Positions 35,295-42,426 of a DNA stretch of 64,000 nucleotides are shown here, piece after piece (the first letter of the stretch is position 1; each line of letters opens with the position of its first letter). The stretch lies in assembly GCF_036226465.1 (NCBI RefSeq), contig NZ_CP108476.1, forward strand, positions 744,001 to 808,000. Direction: 5' to 3'. A program made the translations under genes and the position numbers. The notes below the pieces were generated by a model. The model saw only the letters and a list, made by a program, of their open reading frames with translations. It did no database searches and had not been told where the DNA came from. Origin of the DNA: Kitasatospora sp. NBC_01250. Lineage in GTDB: Bacteria; Actinomycetota; Actinomycetes; Streptomycetales; Streptomycetaceae.

Positions 35295-35873
35295 ATGGCA
35301 GGTCGTCGAACAGTCATCATGGAGGCCGCCGCGCGGGTGATCGCGCGGCGGGGAGTCCGCGGTCTTCGCGTGGAGGAGCTCGCGGCGGAGGCCGGCGTGT
35401 CCACCGCGCTGATCTACTACCACTTCAAGGACCGCACGGGGATCCTGCGCCAGACGCTGGAGTTCATCAGCGACCGCGCCGAGCGCTACACCAGGCAGCA
35501 GCTGGAGGGCGGCCAACCGCTCAGCGCCCGTGAGGAGTTGGAGCAGGCCCTGCTGCTGGAGCTGCAGGACACCCCCGAGGTGCGGGAGAACAGCACCGCC
35601 TGGGGGGAGCTGCGCGCCAGCGCCGTCTTCGAGCCGGAGCTGCGCGAGGACCTGGCCAGGGCCACCCTCGTCTGGGTCCAGGAGATCGCCGCGATCCTCG
35701 GGCGCGTCCAGCCCCTGGGGTCGGCGGTGGCGCTGGCCGGCGCGGCCGAGCGGCTGACCGCCCTGCTGGAGGGGCTCAGCGTGCGCTGGCTCAGCGGCGG
35801 GCTGCCGCTGGAGCACGCGCGCAGCCTGATGTCCGCCGCCGTCGACGCCGAGGTGGCGCGCCTGCGCCCGTAG
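35295..35873 (+). CDS. TetR-family regulator B (tandem paralogue)
   Basis: This 192-residue protein has the HTH RRGVRGLRVEELAAEAGVSTALIYYHFKDRTGILRQ (about 17-52). It shares ENSTAWGELRASAVFEP and GLSVRWLSG with regulator A; I estimate about two thirds identity. It starts 61 bp after regulator A stops. TAGGGT at 35281-35286 may be its own -10, giving a nearly leaderless mRNA. The recognition-helix region is almost the same in both copies (STSLIYYHF versus STALIYYHF), so they may share DNA sites but differ in ligand. Confidence 0.87.
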   Translation: MAGRRTVIMEAAARVIARRGVRGLRVEELAAEAGVSTALIYYHFKDRTGILRQTLEFISDRAERYTRQQLEGGQPLSAREELEQALLLELQDTPEVRENSTAWGELRASAVFEPELREDLARATLVWVQEIAAILGRVQPLGSAVALAGAAERLTALLEGLSVRWLSGGLPLEHARSLMSAAVDAEVARLRP

Positions 35874-35978
35874 GCCGTCCCGGCCCCCTCCTGGCATCCC
35901 CCCGGCCCCGGGCATCCGCCCGGGGCCTCGGCATGCGCCCCGCCGGTACCGCCCGCCGGCATCCTCGCAGCTCAGAAC

Positions 35979-36007
35979 TTGACTGACTTTTCAGTCAGTG
36001 CGACAGT
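35979..36007 (+). promoter_or_regulatory. Promoter and operator of the deiminase/urease operon
   Basis: TTGACT (35979-35984) and GACAGT (36002-36007) are 17 bp apart. ACTGAC (35982-35987) and GTCAGT (35994-35999) are perfect inverted arms around TTTTCA, filling the -35/spacer. The core is shared with 34622-34638 and with 42395-42410. Transcription would start near 36014, some 170 bp before the first start codon. Confidence 0.7.
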
Positions 36008-36064
36008 GGGCCCATCGCCAGACCCGGGCAGGTTCGAGTGCACCTCCCGGCCCGCCAGCTAGGC

Positions 36065-36100
36065 GTAGCCGCTTCCGTCGCCGCTTCCGTAGCCGCTTCA
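36065..36100 (+). repeat. Three tandem 12-bp repeats in the 5' leader
   Basis: GTAGCCGCTTCC, GTCGCCGCTTCC and GTAGCCGCTTCA follow each other without gaps in the untranslated leader of the deiminase/urease operon. The remaining leader (36008-36184) shows no other gene; GGAG at 36175-36178 is the ribosome-binding site. Confidence 0.6.
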
Positions 36101-36184
36101 AGCGCATACCGCCGACCGCTCCCCCGCCGATCCGGGCGGTCGTCGGTGCCCCTGGCCCGAGCCACACTTGACCTGGAGACCCCC

Positions 36185-37351
36185 ATGACCGACCCGTACT
36201 CGCGCCCCTCGCTCGGTGAGCGCCTCTTCGGCGCCGCCCCGTCCCGCCGCACCCTGCTCGGCACCGCCGGCCTGGGCGCCGCCGGGCTCGCCCTGGGCTC
36301 GCAGGTCCTCGGCGCCTCCCCGGCGTTCGCCGACGGCGGCGGCGCCCCGCGCCCCCGGGTGCCGATGGACGACGTCCCGCACGCCCGGACCTGGATGTCC
36401 TGGCCGTCCCGCACGTCGGTCTGGGGCCGCCGGCTGCGCGGCGTGCAGGAGGACATCGCGCTGATCGCCCGCACGATCGCGCGCTACGAGCCCGTGGTCA
36501 TGTGCGCGCCGGACGACTACTCGGCCGAGGAGGCCCAGCACGCCTGCGGCCCCGGCGTCCACGTGATCGACTCGATCCCGACGGACGACCTGTGGATGCG
36601 CGACATCGCCCCGGTGTTCCGGCGGGACGGCTACGGCGGGCTGCAGGCCGTCGGGCTGAACTTCAACGGCTGGGGCAGGAAGCAGGTCCACACCGACGAC
36701 GCCCACGTCGCCGAGAACCTCGCCCGCCTGAGCCGCCTGCCCTTCGTCCGCGCCGAGTTCGTCGGTGAGGGCGGCGGGATCGAGACCGACGGCGACGGCA
36801 CGGTGTTGGCGACCGAGAGCAGCCTGGTCAACAAGAACCGCAACCCCGGCTGGAGCCGCGACGACGTCGAGGCGGCCGTGCTCGACGCCTACGGCGCGGA
36901 GAAGATGATCTGGGTGCCCGGCATCAAGGGCCAGGACATCACCGACGACCACATCGACGTCACCTCCCGGTTCGTGCGCCCGGGCCTGGTGCTGGTCCAA
37001 CTGCCGCCGGAGGGGCGCAAGGACGTCTGGGCGCGGGACGCGCGCGAGCAGTTCGCCATCCTGAACACCGCGACCGACGCGCGCGGGCGCCGCCTGCAGG
37101 TCATCGTCGTCGAGGGTCCGGACACCGTGCGCTCCAAGCGCGCCGACTTCGTCGACTCCTACCTCAACTTCCACCTCGTCAACGGCGCTGTCATCGCGGC
37201 CCAGTTCGGCGACGGCTACAAGGACGCGGCGGCCAAGCGGACCCTGGAGGCGGCCTTCCCCGGCCGCGAGGTCGTCCAGCTCGACGTCGACCGCCTGATG
37301 GCGGGCGGTGGCGGCATCCACTGCTCGACGATGCAGGAACCGCTCCCGTAG
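36185..37351 (+). CDS. Tat-exported agmatine-deiminase-family enzyme (copy 3)
   Basis: This 388-residue protein starts at ATG 36185, 6 nt after GGAG. The Tat signal has SRRTLLG at 20-26 and a cleavage-like SPAFADGG around residue 44. Motifs are WMRDIAPVF, EGGGIETDGDGT, NKNRNP, DDHIDVTSRF and GGGGIHCSTMQ with Cys380, so the catalytic set is intact. The usual RDxGP reads RDIAP. It is most like copy 1 in layout. It opens an operon with copy 4 and the urease genes, spaced 71 bp, 4 bp and then overlapping. The substrate may be agmatine, free guanidino compounds or peptidyl arginine. Confidence 0.88.
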   Translation: MTDPYSRPSLGERLFGAAPSRRTLLGTAGLGAAGLALGSQVLGASPAFADGGGAPRPRVPMDDVPHARTWMSWPSRTSVWGRRLRGVQEDIALIARTIARYEPVVMCAPDDYSAEEAQHACGPGVHVIDSIPTDDLWMRDIAPVFRRDGYGGLQAVGLNFNGWGRKQVHTDDAHVAENLARLSRLPFVRAEFVGEGGGIETDGDGTVLATESSLVNKNRNPGWSRDDVEAAVLDAYGAEKMIWVPGIKGQDITDDHIDVTSRFVRPGLVLVQLPPEGRKDVWARDAREQFAILNTATDARGRRLQVIVVEGPDTVRSKRADFVDSYLNFHLVNGAVIAAQFGDGYKDAAAKRTLEAAFPGREVVQLDVDRLMAGGGGIHCSTMQEPLP

Positions 37352-37422
37352 GGCCTGTCCGACGACTCCGCGCTCCGGCGCGCCTCCCCCGTACCAGCTC
37401 CACCGCACCCCCGGAGAACCAC

Positions 37423-38595
37423 GTGGCCCTGTCCGCCCTTTCCCGCCGCACGATGCTGCGGTCCCTCGCCGGAGCCGGCGTCGTCGCGCTCGGCGCGGCT
37501 GCCTGCACCGGACCCGACGACCTGGACGACACCGCCGATGCCGGCCCGCCCTCCGGCTCACCCCAGCCGGGCGGGGCGAGCGGCGCGGCGCCCGGTCGCC
37601 GGCTCGGGGCCGAGTGGGAGAAGCACGCGCGCACGTTCATGGCCTGGCCCGCCTCGCAGGACGTCTGGGGCGAGCAGCTCGACGCCGTCCGCAAGGACAT
37701 CGCGGGCGTGGCGCGGGCGATCGGCAGCCGCGAGCCGGTGGTCCTGCTGGTGCGGCCCGGCCAGGAGAGCGGGGCGAAGAACGCCTGCGGCTCGAACGTC
37801 GAGGTCTTCTCGACCCCGGTCGACGACCTGTGGGCGCGCGACACCGTGCCGGTCTTCGTCGAGGAGGGCGGCAAGGTCAAGGGCGTCGACTTCAACTTCA
37901 GCGGCTGGGGCGGCAAGCAGCAGCACGCGAACGATGCCGGCATCGCCCGCGCGGTGCTGGCCAAGTACGGCATCGAGCGGATGCAGACCCCGATCGTCGC
38001 CGAGGGCGGCTCCTTCGAGACCGACGGCCAGGGCACCCTGCTGATCACCGAGAGCTCGGTCGTCAACAACAACCGCAACTCCGGCAGGAGCCGCGACCAG
38101 GTCGAGGCCGAGCTCAAGAAGGCGCTCGGGGTCACCAAGGTGATCTGGCTGGCCGGCGTGCGGGGCAAGGACATCACCGACGCGCACGTGGACTGCCTGG
38201 CCCGGTTCGCCGCCCCCGGCGTGGTCTTCCTGGACCAGGCCTTCCCCGGCATGCCGGCGGACGTCTGGTCGCGCTCGGCCGACCAGGCCCGCGCCGTCCT
38301 GGCGGACGCCACCGACGCGACCGGCAAGAAGCTCAAGGTCATCGAGATCCCACAGCCGGACCCCGACCGGATCACCGGCCGCGGCGACGCCTTCGTCTCC
38401 TCGTACATGAACTTCTACGTCGGCAACAAGGGCGTCTACCTGCCGCTCTTCGGCGACCAGCAGGCCGACGACCAGGCGCAGCAGATCATGAAGGACCACG
38501 TCCCGAACCGCGAGATCGTCCCGGTCCGGATCGACACCATCGCCTCCGGTGGCGGCGGCATCCACTGCTCCACCCACGACCAGCCGGCCGGGTGA
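37423..38595 (+). CDS. Tat lipoprotein of the agmatine-deiminase family (copy 4)
   Basis: This 390-residue protein starts at GTG 37423, following GGAG. SRRTMLR at 7-13 is a twin-arginine motif, and LGAAAC supplies a lipobox at Cys28, so the enzyme should be anchored to the outer face of the membrane. Motifs are WARDTVPVF, EGGSFETDGQGT, NNNRNS, DAHVDCLARF and GGGGIHCSTHD with Cys382. RDTVP replaces the common RDxGP, which may alter the substrate pocket. It ends only 4 bp before the fused urease UreA-UreB gene, so the two are almost certainly cotranscribed. Confidence 0.88.
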   Translation: MALSALSRRTMLRSLAGAGVVALGAAACTGPDDLDDTADAGPPSGSPQPGGASGAAPGRRLGAEWEKHARTFMAWPASQDVWGEQLDAVRKDIAGVARAIGSREPVVLLVRPGQESGAKNACGSNVEVFSTPVDDLWARDTVPVFVEEGGKVKGVDFNFSGWGGKQQHANDAGIARAVLAKYGIERMQTPIVAEGGSFETDGQGTLLITESSVVNNNRNSGRSRDQVEAELKKALGVTKVIWLAGVRGKDITDAHVDCLARFAAPGVVFLDQAFPGMPADVWSRSADQARAVLADATDATGKKLKVIEIPQPDPDRITGRGDAFVSSYMNFYVGNKGVYLPLFGDQQADDQAQQIMKDHVPNREIVPVRIDTIASGGGGIHCSTHDQPAG

Positions 38596-38599
38596 AGCC

Positions 38600-39349
38600 G
38601 TGCAGCTGACTCCGACCGAGCGCGACCGGCTGCTGATCTTCACCGCCGCCGAACTCGCCCGCGCCCGCCGCGCCCGCGGCGTGCGGCTCAACGTGCCCGA
38701 GGCCACCGCGCTGATCGCGGACACCGTCTGCGAGGCGGCCCGCGACGGCCTGCGGCTGGCCGGGGCGATCGAGCGCGGGCGCCAGGTCCTCGGCCCGCAG
38801 GACGTCCTGCCGGGCGTGCCGGACCTGGTCACCGAGGTCAACGTCGAGGCGGTGTTCGCCGACGGCACCCGGCTGGCGGTGGTCGCCGACCCGTTCGGCG
38901 GCGGCAGCCTGGGCGAGGCGGCGCCCGGGGCCGTCACCTCCGGCACCTTCGACGCTTCCGGCACCTCCGGCCCCGACACCGCGTACGTGCCGCAGCCGGT
39001 CCGCGGCCTGACGGTCCGCAACACGGCCGGCGTGCCGGTCAGCGTGACCTCGCACTTCCACTTCTTCGAGGCCAACCCCCGCCTCGACTTCGACCGCGCC
39101 GCCGCCTACGGCATGCGGCTGGCCACCCCCGCCGGGGCCTCCACCCGCTTCGACCCGGGCGCCACGGTCGAGGTGGCGCTGGTGCCGATCGGCGGCGCCC
39201 GCGTCGCGATCGGCTTCGCCGGGCTGGTCGACGGCCCGCTCGATGCCCCGGGCGCCAAGCAGCAGGCGCTGCGCCGGGCCGCCGCGTGCGGCTATCTCGG
39301 GGCCCTGGCCGAAGCCCCTCTTGGCGACGAGCTGGAGGACGAACGGTGA
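38600..39349 (+). CDS. ureAB: Fused urease gamma-beta subunit (UreA-UreB fusion)
   Basis: This 249-residue protein starts at GTG 38600, directly before QLTPTERDRLLIFTAAELARARRA, the conserved UreA beginning. The gamma part (about 1-100) includes NVPEATALI and VPDLVTEVNVEAVFADGTRL. The beta part (about 125-235) has VTSHFHFFEANPRLDFDR and GMRLATPAGASTRFDPG. A linker of about 25 residues joins them. Fusions of this kind are known in some bacterial ureases. It forms the structural frame around UreC. Its stop overlaps the ureC start (GTGA). Confidence 0.9.
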   Translation: MQLTPTERDRLLIFTAAELARARRARGVRLNVPEATALIADTVCEAARDGLRLAGAIERGRQVLGPQDVLPGVPDLVTEVNVEAVFADGTRLAVVADPFGGGSLGEAAPGAVTSGTFDASGTSGPDTAYVPQPVRGLTVRNTAGVPVSVTSHFHFFEANPRLDFDRAAAYGMRLATPAGASTRFDPGATVEVALVPIGGARVAIGFAGLVDGPLDAPGAKQQALRRAAACGYLGALAEAPLGDELEDER

Positions 39350-41055
39350 GCTCCACGATCGAACCGCACGAGTACGCGGCCGTGCACGGCCCGCGCGCCG
39401 GGGACCGGGTGCGCCTGGGCGACTCCGGCCTGGTGGTGCGGGTCGAGTCCGACTCGCAGCTGCCGGGCGAGGAGTTCCTGGTCGGCTTCGGCAAGACCGC
39501 CCGCGACGGGCTGCACCTGAAGGCCGCCACCGTCCGCGAGACCTGCGACGTGGTGATCAGCAACGTGCTGGTGATCGACCCGGTCCAGGGCATCCGCAAG
39601 ACCTCGATCGGCATCCGCGAGGGCCGGATCGCCGCGATCGGCCGGGCCGGCAACCCGGACACCCTGGACGGGGTCGAGGTGGTGGTCGGCACCGGCACCA
39701 CGATCGTCTCCGGCGAGGGCCTGATCGCCACCGCCGGCGCCATCGACACCCATGTGCACCTGATGTCGCCGCGCATCATGGAGGCCTCGCTCGCCTCCGG
39801 CGTCACGACGATCATCGGCCAGGAGATCGGCCCCGCCCGGGGCGTGGGCGTCAACTCCCCCTGGGCACTGCGGCACGCCTTCAACGCCTTCGACGCCTGG
39901 CCGGTCAACATCGGCTTCCTGGGGCGCGGTTCGTCCTCGGAGCAGGGCCCGCTGGTGGAGGCGCTGGCCGAGGGCGGCGCCTGCGGCTTCAAGGTGCACG
40001 AGGACATGGGCGCGCACACCCGCGCACTGGACACCGCACTGCGGGTGGCCGAGCAGCACGACGTCCAAGTGGCGCTGCACACCGACGGGTTGAACGAGTG
40101 CCTCTCGGTCGAGGACACCGTCGCCGTGCTGGAGGGCCGCACCATCCACGCCTTCCACATCGAGGGCTGCGGCGGCGGACACGTGCCCAACGTGCTGAAG
40201 ATGGCCGGGGTTTCGAACATCATCGGCTCCTCCACCAACCCCACCCTGCCGTTCGGCCGGGACGCGGTGGCGGAGCACTACGGCATGATCGTCTCCGTGC
40301 ACGCCCTGAAGACCGATCTGCCGGGCGACGCGGCGATGGCCCGCGACCGCATCCGTGCCGGGACCATGGGCGCCGAGGACGTGCTGCACGACCTCGGGGT
40401 CATCGGCATCACCTCCTCCGATGCCCAGGGCATGGGCCGGGCCGGCGAGACCGTCCGGCGCACCTTCGCCGTGGCGGCCAAGATGAAGGCCGACCTCGGG
40501 CCGATGGAGGGCGACGGGCCCGCGGACGACAACGCCCGGGTGCTGCGCTACATCGCCAAGCTCACCATCAACCCGGCCATCGCGCATGGCCTTTCGCACG
40601 AGGTCGGCTCGATCGAGGTCGGCAAGCTCGCCGACGTGGTGCTCTGGCGGCCCGCGTTCTTCGGCGCGAAGCCGCAGATGGTCCTCAAGGCCGGGTTCCC
40701 CGCCTACGGCGTGACGGGCGACCCGAACGCGGCCACCGAGGCCTGCGAACCGCTCGTCCTCGGACCGCTGTTCGGCGCGCACGGCGCGACGGCCGCCGAC
40801 CTGTCGGTCGCCTTCGTCAGCCGCGCCGCGGCCGAGTCCGGCTCCTTCGGGCGACCGTACGACGCGATGGCCACCCGGCGCCGCCGGGTCGCGGTCCGGG
40901 GCTGCCGGGGCATCGGCCCGGCCGACATGGTCCGCAACGGCCGCCTGGGCGAGGTCCTGGTCGACCCCCGCGACGGCCTGGTGACGCTCGACGGCGCACC
41001 GGTGCGCTCCGAGCCCGCGCAGGAGGTGCCGCTCAGCCGCCTGTACTTCCTCTGA
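39346..41055 (+). CDS. ureC: Diverged urease alpha subunit (UreC family)
   Basis: This 569-residue protein starts at GTG 39346 with GGAGG 8 nt upstream. The nickel-site residues are all visible: His pair in IDTHVHLM, Lys for carbamylation and a further His in FKVHEDM, His in VALHTDGLN, His in AFHIEGCGGGH and Asp in TSSDAQGMGR. The mobile flap, normally M-V-C-H-H-L-D, reads IVSVHALK: the flap Cys is Val, the general-acid His is kept, and the next His is Ala. The conserved Trp after HED is Met. No ureD, ureE, ureF or ureG genes are in the window. It may be a working urease with altered kinetics or a related ureido-hydrolase. Confidence 0.88.
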   Translation: MSSTIEPHEYAAVHGPRAGDRVRLGDSGLVVRVESDSQLPGEEFLVGFGKTARDGLHLKAATVRETCDVVISNVLVIDPVQGIRKTSIGIREGRIAAIGRAGNPDTLDGVEVVVGTGTTIVSGEGLIATAGAIDTHVHLMSPRIMEASLASGVTTIIGQEIGPARGVGVNSPWALRHAFNAFDAWPVNIGFLGRGSSSEQGPLVEALAEGGACGFKVHEDMGAHTRALDTALRVAEQHDVQVALHTDGLNECLSVEDTVAVLEGRTIHAFHIEGCGGGHVPNVLKMAGVSNIIGSSTNPTLPFGRDAVAEHYGMIVSVHALKTDLPGDAAMARDRIRAGTMGAEDVLHDLGVIGITSSDAQGMGRAGETVRRTFAVAAKMKADLGPMEGDGPADDNARVLRYIAKLTINPAIAHGLSHEVGSIEVGKLADVVLWRPAFFGAKPQMVLKAGFPAYGVTGDPNAATEACEPLVLGPLFGAHGATAADLSVAFVSRAAAESGSFGRPYDAMATRRRRVAVRGCRGIGPADMVRNGRLGEVLVDPRDGLVTLDGAPVRSEPAQEVPLSRLYFL

Positions 41056-41103
41056 CACCCGCCGCGTGTCGACGGACCTCGCTCCGCCGCCCGGCGCCGA
41101 TCG

Positions 41104-42333
41104 TCACGACGGCGACGCGCCCGGGGAGCCGGGGGCGGCCGGCTGCTGCTGCGTCGAGCAGTGGATCCCGCCGCCCCCGGCGGCGACCGCGTTGATCGAC
41201 ACCTGCACGACCTTGCGCCCGGGGTGGAGGTCGGCCAGGATCCCCGCCGCCTGGTCGTCCGCGCTCTGGTCGCCGAACTTCGGTGCGATCACACCGCCGT
41301 TGACCACGTAGTAGTTGATGTAGGTCGCGAGGAAGTCCTTGCCCTCGCCCTCGATCTTGTCCGGGTCCGGCTCGGTCAGCTCGACGACCCGCAGCTTGCG
41401 CCCCTTCGCGTCGGTCGCCGAGTCGAGCACCTGGAGCGCCTGGTCGGACGCCTGGGACCAGACGTCCGGCGGGCTGCCCGCCGCCGGCCGGTGCAGGACG
41501 ACCACGCCCGGCTCGGCGAACCTGGCCAGGGCGTCGACGTGGCAGTCGGTGATGTCCTGGCCGGCCACCCCCTGGAACCAGAGGACCTTGGTGACGCCCA
41601 GCAGCTCCTTCAGCGCCGCCTCGATCTGGTCGCGGGTCTTTCCCGGGTTCCGGTCGGCGTTGACCCAGGAGCTCTCGGTGGCCATCAGCGTGCCCTGGCC
41701 GTCGACCTCGATGGCCCCGCCCTCACCGGTGACCGGCGCCTGGATGCGCCGGATCCCGTACGTGGCGAGGAGGTTCTTCGCGACCTGGCTGTCGTTGTCG
41801 TGGGTCTGCTTCCCGCCCCAGCCGTTGAAGTTGAAGTCCACACCGGCGAGCCCCTGCGGCCCCGTCACGAAGGTCGGGCCGGTGTCCCGGGCCCACAGGT
41901 CGTCCACCGTCAGCTCGATCACCTCGACCGAGGAGCCGCACATCTGCCGCGCCTGATCGGCCTGGTCGGATCGTGCCATCATCACCACGGGCTCGAACCC
42001 GGCGACCGCCATCGCCACGTTCGCGATGTCCTGGCGCACCGCCGGGAGCTGACTGCCCCACACCTCCTCCAGCGCCGGCCAGGCCATGAACGTCCGCAGG
42101 TGCGGGAGCCACTCGGCCGGCATCGACTCCACGGCGGCGGCCGCGCTCGGCGTCGCCGTGGCACCTGCTGTGGACGTGCCGCCCGCCGCGGCGGTGCCGC
42201 CCGGTGTGACGCCGGGCGAGCCCGCATCGTCACCCGAACCCGACGTGCACCCCTCGACCAGCGTCAGGGCCGCGAGGGCCGCGCCGGAACGCAGCAACGA
42301 CCGTCGGGAGGGATGGCGGATCTCCACGGGCAC
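41104..42333 (-). CDS. Tat lipoprotein of the agmatine-deiminase family (copy 5)
   Basis: This 409-residue protein starts at GTG 42333 with AGGAG 7 nt upstream. SRRSLLR (9-15) is the Tat motif and LVEGC the lipobox (Cys29). A Ser/Thr/Ala/Gly-rich spacer follows to about residue 68. Motifs are WARDTGPTF, EGGAIEVDGQGT, NADRNP, DCHVDALARF and GGGGIHCSTQQ with Cys392. It keeps the standard RDTGP, unlike copies 2-4. It converges on ureC with a 48-bp gap. A palindrome related to those at 34622 and 35982 lies about 60 bp upstream, so it is probably in the same regulon. Confidence 0.88.
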   Translation of the reverse strand: MPVEIRHPSRRSLLRSGAALAALTLVEGCTSGSGDDAGSPGVTPGGTAAAGGTSTAGATATPSAAAAVESMPAEWLPHLRTFMAWPALEEVWGSQLPAVRQDIANVAMAVAGFEPVVMMARSDQADQARQMCGSSVEVIELTVDDLWARDTGPTFVTGPQGLAGVDFNFNGWGGKQTHDNDSQVAKNLLATYGIRRIQAPVTGEGGAIEVDGQGTLMATESSWVNADRNPGKTRDQIEAALKELLGVTKVLWFQGVAGQDITDCHVDALARFAEPGVVVLHRPAAGSPPDVWSQASDQALQVLDSATDAKGRKLRVVELTEPDPDKIEGEGKDFLATYINYYVVNGGVIAPKFGDQSADDQAAGILADLHPGRKVVQVSINAVAAGGGGIHCSTQQQPAAPGSPGASPS

Positions 42334-42394
42334 CTCGGCTCTCCTGGCTGCGCGGCAGCCGGCTTCCGTCACGTTCGGCGACCTCCTCACGATA

Positions 42395-42410
42395 CTGACG
42401 CAAAAGTCAG
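42395..42410 (-). promoter_or_regulatory. Operator-like palindrome upstream of deiminase copy 5
   Basis: Read on the minus strand this is CTGACTTTTGCGTCAG, with perfect five-base arms. It matches CTGACTTTTCAGTCAG at 35983-35998 in 14 of 16 bases. TATCGT just downstream on the minus strand could be a -10, but no TTGACT-type -35 is visible here. Confidence 0.6.
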
Positions 42411-42426
42411 GATCCGCCGCGCCGCG

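Noticed and set aside
26014..42333. Mobile genomic island with integrase and att sites
   Set aside because: No integrase, transposase, tRNA or flanking direct repeats were seen; only gene debris at the left edge hints at rearrangement.
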